From: an uncultured Myxococcales bacterium | GTDB lineage: Bacteria; Myxococcota_A; UBA9042; DTJE01 | Direction: 5' to 3' | DNA: 64,000 nt | Assembly (NCBI GenBank): GCA_937975765.1 | Contig: CALJUR010000108.1 | Location: 1 to 64,000 of the forward strand | Part shown: positions 25,578 to 34,383 of the stretch, one piece after another | Layout of the letters: every line of letters begins with the position of its first letter | How positions within the stretch are numbered: the stretch's first letter is position 1 | Position numbers and translations under genes: made by a program | Notes under the pieces: generated by a model | What the model saw: only the letters and a program-made list of their open reading frames with translations | Database searches by the model: none | Told to the model about the DNA's origin: nothing

Positions 25578-25713
25578 CACCAGGGCCTCCCGGGTCCAAG
25601 TTGGACGCGTATCCTAGCAGTCCGGATGCCCTCCCGGCAACGCATCGAGGTTGACTCAGCGCGTCATCCGGTTTACTGGAAACCCGGCCCCCCTCATGGA
25701 GGAAGTCACGCCC

Positions 25714-27489
25714 ATGACCGATCATCGCAACCCCCGCCGGGCCTTCGCGGCATGCGCCTTGCTTGCAGCAACCTGCCTGCTGGCGGCCGCGTGCTCCAGC
25801 GTCAGCCTCGAGGAATCCCCTCCCTACGACTACGCGACGAAGCCGATCGCGATCGCGAACCCGGACTGGGGCGTGATCCCGCTGCCGAACGACTTCCTGA
25901 ACCCGGTGAAGCAGGCGTCCATCGTCCGCATCCCCGGCGTCGAGGCCCCAGCGGCGGCGCCGACCACGATGGCGATCCCGATCCTCGACAGGGCGGCGGC
26001 GGACAAGGCCCAGGACCTGGGCTACCCGATCGCCGAGGACGACCCGCTGTCGAAGGCCCTGCTGGCGGGCCAGAACCGGCTGGACGGCTTCATGGCCTCG
26101 TTCGCGCCGTCCATCCCGTTCTCGCGCAAGGTGGACATGGCATCGCTGGTGCCCTACCAGGGCGACAACGCGGCCGACGCCAACCTCTTCTTCCTGGACG
26201 TGACGGACCCGGCCCAGCCGGTCCCGATCGGCGCGGACGGCTATGCCCGCCTGTTCGACTGGCAGATGGCCGGGCAGATGCCCTACTCGCTCAGCCTGCG
26301 CCTGACCGATCCCGAGGCGTATCCCCCGACGAAGGACTTCACGCCCGGCCACTCGTACCTGGTCGTGGCGACCGGCTGGACCGACAAGGGCCTGAAGGCG
26401 CTGCCCGACGTCGAGGGCCAGCCCTCCGTGCCGTTCGTGTCCGACTCGCCGTTCCAGTTGTTCGCGGCGCCGGTCACGTTCCCCGACGACGCCGTGCCGG
26501 TCGGCGGGACCACCTACATCGGCCCCGACGGCGGCCCCCGCAGCGGCGTCGTGTCGGGCCTGGACGCCGCGCGCGAACTGGAGGGCGGCCGCCAGTTGAC
26601 CGACTGGGCGCTGCAGGTCTGGGAGGCGCTGCCGGGCGTGAAGGACGCCTGGACCCGCGACCAGGTCGTGGTGGCGTACTCGTTCACGGTCGCCACCAAC
26701 CCGATGCCGGACTACTTCGACCCGGTGGCCGCCTTCCTGGGCGGCAACGCCGTGCGGCCCCAGCCCTCCGACGCGGTGGACGGCAGCGGTGCGCTCCTGG
26801 CGGCCGACGCATCCTGCGACACGACGCTGGACTTCACGCTGGACAAGGAGATCGCGGTCGCGTCCGCGAACGGCGCGACGGTCCGGCTGTTCCGGTACGA
26901 CGCGGCCGCGGCGAAGAAGTACACCCAGGTGCCCCTGGACGTCGTCGCGACGAACGCGCAGGGCACGGCGTCGGTCACCGCGACCCCGAAGGCGCCCCTG
27001 GCCGCCGACAGCCTGTACGTGGCGGCCATCACGAACGGCATCACGAACCCGGCCGGCACCCGCACCGCCGTGGACCAGACCTATTTCGGCCTGACCCGCG
27101 CGGCGTACCTGCAGGCGGACGCGGTCACCGGCGCCGTGACCTTCCTGGACACGCCGCTGGTCGGGCAGGACATCGAGTTCCCCGAGGATCCGACGAAGCT
27201 GACCTGGAAGTCGAAGTACCTGGACAGCCGGCTGGACACGCTGATCCTGAACGGGGTCACGGACACGGTGACGAAGGAAGACCGCGATGCGGCCGGCGCG
27301 ACGCTGGTGCAGATCCTTTCCTACCTCGAACGGATGAGGGCGATCTACAAGCCGCACATCGACTGGCTGGTCCTGGGCGACGACGGCCGGCCCGGCCAGC
27401 CCGGCGAACCGGACGTCGACAACGTGGTCGCCCAGCGCGAGGACCTCGTGCTGGTCTGGACCTTCACCACCGGCGCCTGCGCGCAGTAG
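25714..27489 (+). CDS. VolA-like (Pla-1/cef lipase N-terminal domain) lipoprotein
   Basis: The 591-residue precursor has a lipoprotein signal (lipobox LAAAC) after a basic start. WGVIPLPNDFLNPVKQASI matches the opening of the bacterial virulence-factor lipase N-terminal domain of VolA/Pla-1/cef proteins, followed by Ig-like strands (SLSLRLTDPEAYPP, YLVVATGWTDKGLKALPD, LYVAAITNGI). I see no GxSxG lipase nucleophile or C-terminal alpha/beta-hydrolase, so this may be the binding half alone. Its 18-base gap to a FadL gene mirrors Vibrio, where surface lysophospholipase VolA works with FadL. The ATG at 25714 has GGAGG 11 bases upstream, somewhat far. Confidence 0.75.
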   Translation: MTDHRNPRRAFAACALLAATCLLAAACSSVSLEESPPYDYATKPIAIANPDWGVIPLPNDFLNPVKQASIVRIPGVEAPAAAPTTMAIPILDRAAADKAQDLGYPIAEDDPLSKALLAGQNRLDGFMASFAPSIPFSRKVDMASLVPYQGDNAADANLFFLDVTDPAQPVPIGADGYARLFDWQMAGQMPYSLSLRLTDPEAYPPTKDFTPGHSYLVVATGWTDKGLKALPDVEGQPSVPFVSDSPFQLFAAPVTFPDDAVPVGGTTYIGPDGGPRSGVVSGLDAARELEGGRQLTDWALQVWEALPGVKDAWTRDQVVVAYSFTVATNPMPDYFDPVAAFLGGNAVRPQPSDAVDGSGALLAADASCDTTLDFTLDKEIAVASANGATVRLFRYDAAAAKKYTQVPLDVVATNAQGTASVTATPKAPLAADSLYVAAITNGITNPAGTRTAVDQTYFGLTRAAYLQADAVTGAVTFLDTPLVGQDIEFPEDPTKLTWKSKYLDSRLDTLILNGVTDTVTKEDRDAAGATLVQILSYLERMRAIYKPHIDWLVLGDDGRPGQPGEPDVDNVVAQREDLVLVWTFTTGACAQ

Positions 27490-27507
27490 GAAAGGAGGAA
27501 CGTCGCC

Positions 27508-28806
27508 ATGCGGAAGCACGCAATCATCCTGGGCATCGCGGCGGCGGTCGGCCTCCTGCTGGAGGCGTCCGCGGCGCGGGCCAACGGGTTCTACATCCAG
27601 GAGATGTCCGCGGCGGGCATGGGCCAGGGCATGGCCATCGTGGCCGGCAACGGCCGCCCGACCGCCCAGTACCACAACGCGTCCGCCCTGTCGTTCCTGA
27701 AGGGCGGCTACCTGGAGTTCAGCGGCACGACCTACCTGTTCACCGGCGGGTACGAGAACCCGCAGGGGCAGAAGACGTCGCCCACGACCGCCCCGATCTT
27801 CGTGCCGTCCTTCTTCGCGTCCTACAAGGTCAACGACTGGCTGGCGGTCGGCCTGTCCGAGTTCACCAACTTCGGCCTGAAGATCCGCTGGCCGAAGGAC
27901 TGGGAAGGACGCACCATCGCCATCGAGTCCGGCATGGAAACCTTCACGATCAACCCGAACGTCAGTTTCGGGCCGTTCAAGGGCTTCGCGGTCGGCGTCG
28001 GCTTCAACGCCATGCACGGCTCGTTCCGGATCCTGCGCGCGCTGGCGCTGGGCCAGAACCCTACCGGCGAGGCGGACGTGCCGAACACCGTGGACATCCA
28101 GGGCGCGGCGTGGGGCTACGGGGTGAACGTCGGCCTGATGTACCAGCCGCTGGACTGGATGCGCATCGGCCTGGGCTACCGCTCGGGCATCAAGATCCAG
28201 GCCGACGAGGGCACGATGGACTTCGACGTGTCCTCGCCGTTCGCGTCGCGCTTCCCGGACCAGCGCTTCAAGGCGTCGATCCAGTTGCCGCACCTGGTGT
28301 TCGGCGGCATCCGGTTCTGGCCGAGGAAGAACCTGTCCCTGGAACTGGACGCCCAGTGGGTGCAGTGGTCGTCCTACGACAAGCTGCGCTTCGAACTTCA
28401 GAAGGGCCTGGTCGTCGGCCCGAACAAGAAGCAGATGGTGCTGGAGGAGGTCAAGGACTACCAGGACGCCGTGCAACTGCGCGTCGGCATGGACTGGGCG
28501 ATCCTGGACGAGCACCTGTCCCTGCGCCTGGGCTTCCTGTGGGACCAGAACCCCGTGCCGGACAAGTCCGTGGACCCGACGCTGCCGGATACCCAGCGCG
28601 TGATGCCGTGCATCAGCCTGGGCACCCAGTGGTCGGGCTTCTTCGTGGACGTCGCGTACATGCCGGTCATCGGCCTGGACCGCAAGGTCACGCTGAAGGA
28701 CGGCGCCCCGATGGAAGGCACGTACACCAGTGTGACCCACGACTTCACGTTCACGGTCGGATACCATTGGGACACGGTCAAGTCGAAGCCGGTCGAGTCC
28801 CCGTAG
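27508..28806 (+). CDS. fadL: FadL/OmpP1/TodX-family outer-membrane transporter
   Basis: The 432-residue protein has a signal peptide (to AARAN) and a mature N-terminus NGFYIQEMSAAGMGQGMA, the hatch-domain signature of FadL proteins, with QYHNASALSFLKGG just after. The family's paired motifs VGLGYRSGI (here GLGYRSGIKIQADEG) and barrel strands follow, ending SVTHDFTFTVGYHW. FadL takes long-chain fatty acids or other hydrophobic compounds through the outer membrane by lateral diffusion. AAGGAGG lies before the ATG. It is co-transcribed with the VolA-like gene upstream, and the 5'-nucleotidase follows 33 bases later. The length fits the family. Confidence 0.92.
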   Translation: MRKHAIILGIAAAVGLLLEASAARANGFYIQEMSAAGMGQGMAIVAGNGRPTAQYHNASALSFLKGGYLEFSGTTYLFTGGYENPQGQKTSPTTAPIFVPSFFASYKVNDWLAVGLSEFTNFGLKIRWPKDWEGRTIAIESGMETFTINPNVSFGPFKGFAVGVGFNAMHGSFRILRALALGQNPTGEADVPNTVDIQGAAWGYGVNVGLMYQPLDWMRIGLGYRSGIKIQADEGTMDFDVSSPFASRFPDQRFKASIQLPHLVFGGIRFWPRKNLSLELDAQWVQWSSYDKLRFELQKGLVVGPNKKQMVLEEVKDYQDAVQLRVGMDWAILDEHLSLRLGFLWDQNPVPDKSVDPTLPDTQRVMPCISLGTQWSGFFVDVAYMPVIGLDRKVTLKDGAPMEGTYTSVTHDFTFTVGYHWDTVKSKPVESP

Positions 28807-28839
28807 CCTGGCCGGCGCCCGCGTCGAAAGGAGGAGAAC

Positions 28840-30834
28840 ATGCGCATCCAGAGACTGCGTCCGTTCCTGGCCCTGGCGGCCTTCGCGTGCCTGGCACTGC
28901 CGGCCTGCGGAGGCGACGACGACGACGGCAAGCCCGACGCCGCCGACGCGATCGGCGACGTCCCCGCCGAGGAGGCCCCGGAAGTCGTGTCGGAGACGGG
29001 AGCCGAGACCGTCACCGATGCCGTCACCGACACCCTCGCACCCATCGACTGGGACGCGTTCTTCGCGCCGCGCGGCTGGACCGACGACGGCAAGAAGCGG
29101 GTGGTGCTGCTGCACACGAACGACCTGCACTCGCACCTGGACGGCCTGGGCCCGCTGGCGGACTTCTCGCCGGACGCGCTGGACTCCGACGGCACGCTGG
29201 GCGGCCTGGCGCGGCTGGCGGCGCTGGTCGAGAAGGAGCGCCGGGACCCGCGGCCCGGTGCGGCGGTACTGGCGGTGGACGGCGGCGACTTCACGTTCGG
29301 GTCGGCCTTCTCGGCGCTGTCGCGCAACCTGGGCATCGAACTGAAACTGATGGACGCGATGGGCTTCCTGGGCACGACGCTGGGCAACCACGAGATGGAC
29401 TGGACGCCCAACGGCACCGCGATGGTGGTCGACGCGGGCATCGGCACCGGCGACGGGCTGAAGGTGCTGGCGTCGAACCTGGTGATCCCGGACGACAAGG
29501 CGGCGGCGGACCTGAAGGCCCTGGTGGGCACGAAGATCCTGCCGTGGCGCGTGGTGACCCTCGACAACGGGCTGAAGGTGGGCCTGTTCGGGCTGCTGGG
29601 CACGGGGGCGTGGAAGCTGTCCCCGCACGCCGCGCCGGTCACGGTGCGCCCGCTGGCCGAGGCGGCGAACGAGGCGATCACGGCGCTGAAGGCCGAGGGC
29701 GTGGACCTGATCGTCGCGCTGTCGCACTCGGGCGTCACCGAGGGGGACGGCCCGACCGGCGAGGACGAGACGCTGGCCGGCGCGGTGGAGGGCATCGACG
29801 TCATCGTCAGCGGGCACACGCACACGCTGCTGCCGCAGCCGACCGTGGTCGGGAAGACGCTGATCGTGCAGGCGGGCTGCTACGGCCAGTACCTGGGCCG
29901 GCTGACGCTGGTGAAGGGCGCCGACGGGTTCGAACTGGAGTCCTGGGACACGCTGCCGATCGACGACGCGACGCCCGGCTTGCCGGACATCACGACGCTG
30001 ATCGAGGCCGCCGAGGCCCACCTGGACACGACGATGTTCGCTGGGTCGGACTACGGGTACCAGACGCCGGTCGCGACGACGGGCTTCGACATGATGCCGC
30101 TGCAGTTCGCCGAGTCCAACCTGGGCGACTTCGTGGCGGACGCGGTGCGCTGGACGACGTCGAAGTACGACCCCGAGGGGCCGGTCGAGGTCGTCTTCGA
30201 GGCGAACGGCGTCATCCGGGACGGCATCCCGATGGGCCGCACCGGCGAGGTGCGCGTGGGCGACCTGGTGCGGGTGCTGCCGCTGGGCATCGGGCCGGAC
30301 GAGGCGCTGGGCTACCCGATGCTGGCGTTCTACCTGTCCGCGGCGGAACTGGCCCAGGCGGCGGAGGTCATCGTGGGCCTGGCGCCGATCGTGGCCGACA
30401 GCTTCTGGCTGCAGGTGTCCGGCCTGAAGTTCGAGTTCGACCCGAACGGCGACCTGCTGTTCATGGTCAACAACATCTGGCTGGGCGACGAGGTGGACGG
30501 GTACTCGGCCCAGCCGCTGGACTACTCGGCGGCCAACACGCGCCTGTACCGGGTGGCCGCGAACCTGTACATCGCCCAGATGCTGGGTGTGCTGGAGGAC
30601 CAGACGGGCGGCATGGTCGCGATCGACATCAAGGACAAGGACGGCAACGTCATCGCGAACCCCGAGGACGCCATCATCGACATCGACCCGGACACCGCCG
30701 GCGTGCAGGAACTGAAGCTGTGGCGGACCATGATCGAGTATGCCGCGTCGTTCCCCGTGGACTCCGCCACCGGCCTCCCGAAGATCCCCGACCGCTACGC
30801 CACCTCCCTCCAGCGCCTGAAGGCCGCGCCGTAA
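28840..30834 (+). CDS. 5'-nucleotidase/UshA-family lipoprotein
   Basis: The 664-residue precursor has a lipobox LPAC (Cys23), an acidic DDDDG linker (about 24-65) and a complete two-domain 5'-nucleotidase. Metal-site motifs are LLHTNDLHSH, DGGDFTFGS, TTLGNHEMDW, LSHSGV and VSGHTHTLLP; the C-terminal domain has ANGVIRDGIP and the GEVRVGDLVRVLPLG signature. It should remove phosphate from nucleotides or related phosphoesters at the cell surface, using two metals. An ideal AAGGAGG lies before the ATG. It is last in the VolA-FadL operon, so the three may together strip fatty acids and phosphate from lipid or nucleotide substrates. Confidence 0.9.
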   Translation: MRIQRLRPFLALAAFACLALPACGGDDDDGKPDAADAIGDVPAEEAPEVVSETGAETVTDAVTDTLAPIDWDAFFAPRGWTDDGKKRVVLLHTNDLHSHLDGLGPLADFSPDALDSDGTLGGLARLAALVEKERRDPRPGAAVLAVDGGDFTFGSAFSALSRNLGIELKLMDAMGFLGTTLGNHEMDWTPNGTAMVVDAGIGTGDGLKVLASNLVIPDDKAAADLKALVGTKILPWRVVTLDNGLKVGLFGLLGTGAWKLSPHAAPVTVRPLAEAANEAITALKAEGVDLIVALSHSGVTEGDGPTGEDETLAGAVEGIDVIVSGHTHTLLPQPTVVGKTLIVQAGCYGQYLGRLTLVKGADGFELESWDTLPIDDATPGLPDITTLIEAAEAHLDTTMFAGSDYGYQTPVATTGFDMMPLQFAESNLGDFVADAVRWTTSKYDPEGPVEVVFEANGVIRDGIPMGRTGEVRVGDLVRVLPLGIGPDEALGYPMLAFYLSAAELAQAAEVIVGLAPIVADSFWLQVSGLKFEFDPNGDLLFMVNNIWLGDEVDGYSAQPLDYSAANTRLYRVAANLYIAQMLGVLEDQTGGMVAIDIKDKDGNVIANPEDAIIDIDPDTAGVQELKLWRTMIEYAASFPVDSATGLPKIPDRYATSLQRLKAAP

Positions 30835-30836
30835 AT

Positions 30837-30869
30837 AGGGGACAGTCACCATTATTCATTACGCAACTG
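30837..30869 (-). repeat. Right inverted boundary repeat of the 22760-30960 block
   Basis: Read on the minus strand this sequence matches 22760-22790 closely (both have AGTTGC, a short variable part, then AATAATGGTGACTGTCCC). It starts three bases after the nucleotidase stop codon and is AT-rich against its surroundings. Confidence 0.75.
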
Positions 30870-30878
30870 CTCGATTTC

Positions 30879-30956
30879 ATGGAATATCCTGAAGCATTCA
30901 TAATGAATCGTGGAAATACGAGGTGTTATCTCGCCAACCAGGGTGACTATCCCTGA
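30879..30956 (+). pseudogene. Possible relic of a REP-associated Y1 transposase N-terminus
   Basis: A 25-codon AT-rich frame reads PEAFIMNRGNTRCYL and ends GDYP. Y1 (RAYT) transposases begin with PGAxYHVMNRGN-x-R-x-x-IF and DY about 15 residues later. The match keeps MNRGN, Arg and DY but lacks the YH residues. The stop codon is within the copy of the boundary repeat at 30942-30959. No intact gene remains; chance resemblance over such a short stretch is possible. Confidence 0.3.
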
Positions 30957-30959
30957 ATT

Positions 30960-33900
30960 TCAGTCGGGCAGCGCCACGGCGCACGCCATCGGGTGGTGGT
31001 CGAAGTAGACGATGTCGGTGACGGCGGGATGGCCGTCGGTGACGCCGGCGGACCAGCACGACCCGGTCAGCACGTCCGACAGCACGTGGTCGATGTTGAA
31101 GAAGCCGGCGTAGGTGGGCATGGCCTCGGGGCCGACCTCGTCCAGGAAGTGGAAGGCCTTGCCCGGCCCCGCGAAGTCGTTCAGCCGCGCCGCGCTGGGG
31201 TCCGCCTCGGCCATCCGCCCGGGGTCGGTGTTGAAGTCGCCCATCACCAGGTTCGTCGCGCCGTTCGCACCCGGCTGGCCGTCCCCCAGGCCCAGGTCCA
31301 CGAAGACCCTTTCGAACTGCCGCACCCGGCACTGCTGGTCGGACGCCTCGATGCCCGACGAGCCGTGCACGTTGACCAGCGTCAGCGGGCCGGCCCCGTC
31401 CCACCGGTCGATCACGCCGCGGCCGATCCGCGTGCCGCTGCCGCAGCCCTCGATCGTCCCGCCTTCCATCCCCTCCAGGCACAGGTCCGAGTCGCAGCCC
31501 CGGAAGCGCCCGAACCGCCGGTGCACGCCCGCGCACTTGTCCGTCTTGGCCCGGTGGCACATCACCTGGTAGTCCCCGCCCAGGATCGTCTGCGCCACGA
31601 TCGGCATGCCCGCCGCCCAGCCGTCGCAGACGAAGCCCGCCTGCGCCTCGACCGGGATCCCCGCGCACTCGTTCGGGTCGAAGATCTCCTGGAACGCCAC
31701 CACGTCCGGGTCGGTCGCGGCCAGCCACGCCCGCGCCGCGTCGATGGACGGCACCCAGGACAGCCCGTTGCCGTACCACTGGTCCGTCCACTCGGCCTGC
31801 TGCGGCCCGTACCCCCCGGGGGGCGCCGACGGATCGACCGTGCCCGACGTGCCGGTGTTGAACGTGACCGCCGTCATCGTGCGCGCCGGCGCCGCCGTCG
31901 CCAGCCGCGCCCCGGTCGCGAAGTCCAGGTACAGCCGGTGCCCGTCCGCCTGCACGTCGTAGCGCGCCTCGTCGAACCGGGCAGCCACGAACGGGTTGTC
32001 GAAGCGCCCGTCCCAGCGCAGCGGGATCTCCTGCCCGGCCACCACCAGCGGGTCGTGCCACCCGAACGTCACCGTGCCGCGCCCGGGCGCCTCCCAGGTC
32101 ACGCGGTACCCGTCGTCGAACCCGTCCGCGTCCACGTCGGGCACCGGTTCCGCCGCAATGGCCGACGCCGCCAGCGCCGTCGTGAAGGCCTCGAACGACC
32201 CCCACTCCCCCGCGTCGCCCACCTGCACCACCCAGGCGTTCCGCGCGCCGTCCGCCACCAGGTCGAACGGCAGCCCCGCGTTCTCGAAGACCTCGGGCTG
32301 GCCCGTCCGCCAGTGCGTCGGCTGGAAGGACCACAGCCCCACGTAGGCCGCGCCCTTGCGCCCGAACGTCCACTTCCCGTCCTGCACCACCTGGTCGAAG
32401 TGCGCGTGCGGGAAGTACGCGTGCGTCTCGTCCCGGTAGTCGAACTGCGACAGGCCCAGCGGCTTCGCCTCGAACTGCGGCGCGTACAGGATCACCGCCA
32501 GGTCCCGGTGCTGGCCGATCCGCGGCAGCGACGAGTCGCCCGTCCAGTAGCCCGCCCCGTGCTCGTCGCTCGACTGCCAGTCCCACGTCGCGGGCACCGG
32601 CTCGCCCTCCTTCAGGGGCAGCGCGCCCGGATGCTGCGTGAAGACCACCGCCGTTTCGTCCAGCGTCGCCTGCCACGCGTGCACCTGCATCGCGTTGCTG
32701 CCCTTCCGGTAGTCCTGCACGCTGGACAGCATCGCGTGGGCCGTCCGGTACGTCTTCGTGTGGACCTCCTGCAGCAGGCCCGAGTTGAAGATGCGCCAGA
32801 ACAGCTGGTACAGCGGGAAGATGTCCTGCATCAGCACGTCCACCGGCTGGGTCAGGTCCAGCAGGCCCGCCACGATCGAGATGGACTCGAACTGGCCCTC
32901 CCACAGCCCGTACCGGGTCGCCACGTCCAGCGTCAGCGGCAGCAGCGGCCACGACGTGAACGCCCCCATCGACCACCACAGCCCCAGGTTCGCCTCGTCG
33001 TAGGCCAGCCCGTACGGCGGCGGCGGCACCGGGTCGTCGTACGCCGCGGGCGGCTCCTCGGGCACCGGCAGGTTCATGCGCTCGCGGTCCTCCATCGGCC
33101 CGTCGTGCCGCGCCACGGCCCGGATCGCGTACGGCATCGCGTACTTCTCGGACCGCGCGAACAGCACCGTCGCCATCGGCGCGGCGTCCTTCCACGGCAG
33201 CACCGTGTCGTCGAAGAAGAACTTCGTCGCGTTGAACGTGTCCTCCTTCACCGCGGCCGGCTTGTCCTTGATGTACGACCGCCCGTGCGTGACGCCGAAG
33301 TTGCCGCGATGCACGTGCAGCGCGACGTCCAGCCAGAACAGGTCCAGCACCATCGCGGCCTTCTGCCGGACCTCGTCGTCGTCGGCCCACTCGACCAGCG
33401 TGATCAGCGGGTTCATGTCCCAGTTGTAGTAGACGTCCGAATGCCACTCGGTGAAGCCCCATCGGGCCCGTTCCTCCAGCCAGCGCAGGATCTCGACGCG
33501 CGCCCGGTCCCGGTGCCACGCGCCGGTCTGCCCGGTGACCTCGAAGGTGCGATCCGGAAATCGCTGGCCCATCAGGAACTCGACCGTCCGGAAGATCAGC
33601 TGGTGGTTCTCGGACCAGTACCACATGCCGTCCACGACGGGCTGGCCGCCGGACTCGCGCGCCGGCGTCGGGTCGGAGAACCAGTACTTGAAGGCCAGCA
33701 GGGCGTCCTCCAGGCGCGTCCGCAGCGCGGCGGGCAGCGCCGGGTGGCCGTCGGTCGCGTACAGCAGGTTGACCAGCCGGCACGCGTCGAAGTCGCTGGT
33801 GTCCCGCAGCCGGTACATCTTGTCCAGCACGCCGTCGAAGGCGTCCAGGGGCACGACGTCGGCCGGCACCTCCGGGAAGCCCATCCGGTTCGCGCAGGCG

Positions 33901-34238
33901 AGGTGCGCCAGCAGGTGCATCGGGTCGCGGCCGTTCAGCGGCACGCTGCAGGAATGCGCCAGGAAGTCCTGCTGCCGGGCGCGCTGCCACGCGGGGATCC
34001 CGTCGGGCATCGCGGGCAGGTCCGGCGGGCCGGCGTCGGCGTCGGTCGCCTCTTCCAGGGTCTCCCCCGGGGCGTCCTCCCATTCCGCGGCATCGAAGGC
34101 GTCCTGCACCGCCTCCTCCGCCGCGTCCGCCCCGTCCCCCGAGGGGTCGGTCGCGGCATCCCGCGCGTCCTGCGAGCCGCCCCCGCAGCCCGCCAGCACG
34201 ACCACCATCCCCAGCCACATCCCGACGCCACGTCTCAT
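30960..34238 (-). CDS. Lipoprotein fusing an alpha/alpha-toroid-like domain to an EEP-fold nuclease/phosphatase
   Basis: The 1092-residue precursor has a lipoprotein signal (lipobox LAGC, Cys18) and an Asp/Ala/Glu-rich linker (to about 75). Residues about 80-480 are helical with WYWSENHQLIFRTVEFLMGQ, ARWGFTEWHSDVYYNWDMNP and RGNFGVTHGR, like heparinase/alginate-lyase toroids. A beta-rich middle region follows. Residues about 790-1092 are an endonuclease/exonuclease/phosphatase domain: PDVVAFQEIFD (metal Glu), VNVHGSSG, MGDFNTDP, FFNIDHVLSD and the final DHHPM. Both halves may act on extracellular polymers, perhaps DNA and polysaccharide. GAGG lies six bases before the ATG. No neighbour explains its role. 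Confidence 0.8.
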   Translation of the reverse strand: MRRGVGMWLGMVVVLAGCGGGSQDARDAATDPSGDGADAAEEAVQDAFDAAEWEDAPGETLEEATDADAGPPDLPAMPDGIPAWQRARQQDFLAHSCSVPLNGRDPMHLLAHLACANRMGFPEVPADVVPLDAFDGVLDKMYRLRDTSDFDACRLVNLLYATDGHPALPAALRTRLEDALLAFKYWFSDPTPARESGGQPVVDGMWYWSENHQLIFRTVEFLMGQRFPDRTFEVTGQTGAWHRDRARVEILRWLEERARWGFTEWHSDVYYNWDMNPLITLVEWADDDEVRQKAAMVLDLFWLDVALHVHRGNFGVTHGRSYIKDKPAAVKEDTFNATKFFFDDTVLPWKDAAPMATVLFARSEKYAMPYAIRAVARHDGPMEDRERMNLPVPEEPPAAYDDPVPPPPYGLAYDEANLGLWWSMGAFTSWPLLPLTLDVATRYGLWEGQFESISIVAGLLDLTQPVDVLMQDIFPLYQLFWRIFNSGLLQEVHTKTYRTAHAMLSSVQDYRKGSNAMQVHAWQATLDETAVVFTQHPGALPLKEGEPVPATWDWQSSDEHGAGYWTGDSSLPRIGQHRDLAVILYAPQFEAKPLGLSQFDYRDETHAYFPHAHFDQVVQDGKWTFGRKGAAYVGLWSFQPTHWRTGQPEVFENAGLPFDLVADGARNAWVVQVGDAGEWGSFEAFTTALAASAIAAEPVPDVDADGFDDGYRVTWEAPGRGTVTFGWHDPLVVAGQEIPLRWDGRFDNPFVAARFDEARYDVQADGHRLYLDFATGARLATAAPARTMTAVTFNTGTSGTVDPSAPPGGYGPQQAEWTDQWYGNGLSWVPSIDAARAWLAATDPDVVAFQEIFDPNECAGIPVEAQAGFVCDGWAAGMPIVAQTILGGDYQVMCHRAKTDKCAGVHRRFGRFRGCDSDLCLEGMEGGTIEGCGSGTRIGRGVIDRWDGAGPLTLVNVHGSSGIEASDQQCRVRQFERVFVDLGLGDGQPGANGATNLVMGDFNTDPGRMAEADPSAARLNDFAGPGKAFHFLDEVGPEAMPTYAGFFNIDHVLSDVLTGSCWSAGVTDGHPAVTDIVYFDHHPMACAVALPD

Positions 34239-34383
34239 GCCCCACCTCGCCCTGGAACGGTACGAACCCCGGCCGGAAGCATACCATCGGCCGGCCCTGC
34301 CCCGACGGCCCCGTGAAGCCCCGGACCCGCCACCCCGGCCGCTCGTGTGCTATCTTCCTCCAGGAACCAGGAGGTTCCCCGGA

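Noticed and set aside
22776..30956. A single open frame of over 2700 codons across the lipid block on the plus strand
   Set aside because: It runs out of frame or antisense through six well-supported genes and has Pro/Arg/Gly-rich shadow composition. It stays open only because GC-rich DNA has few stops.
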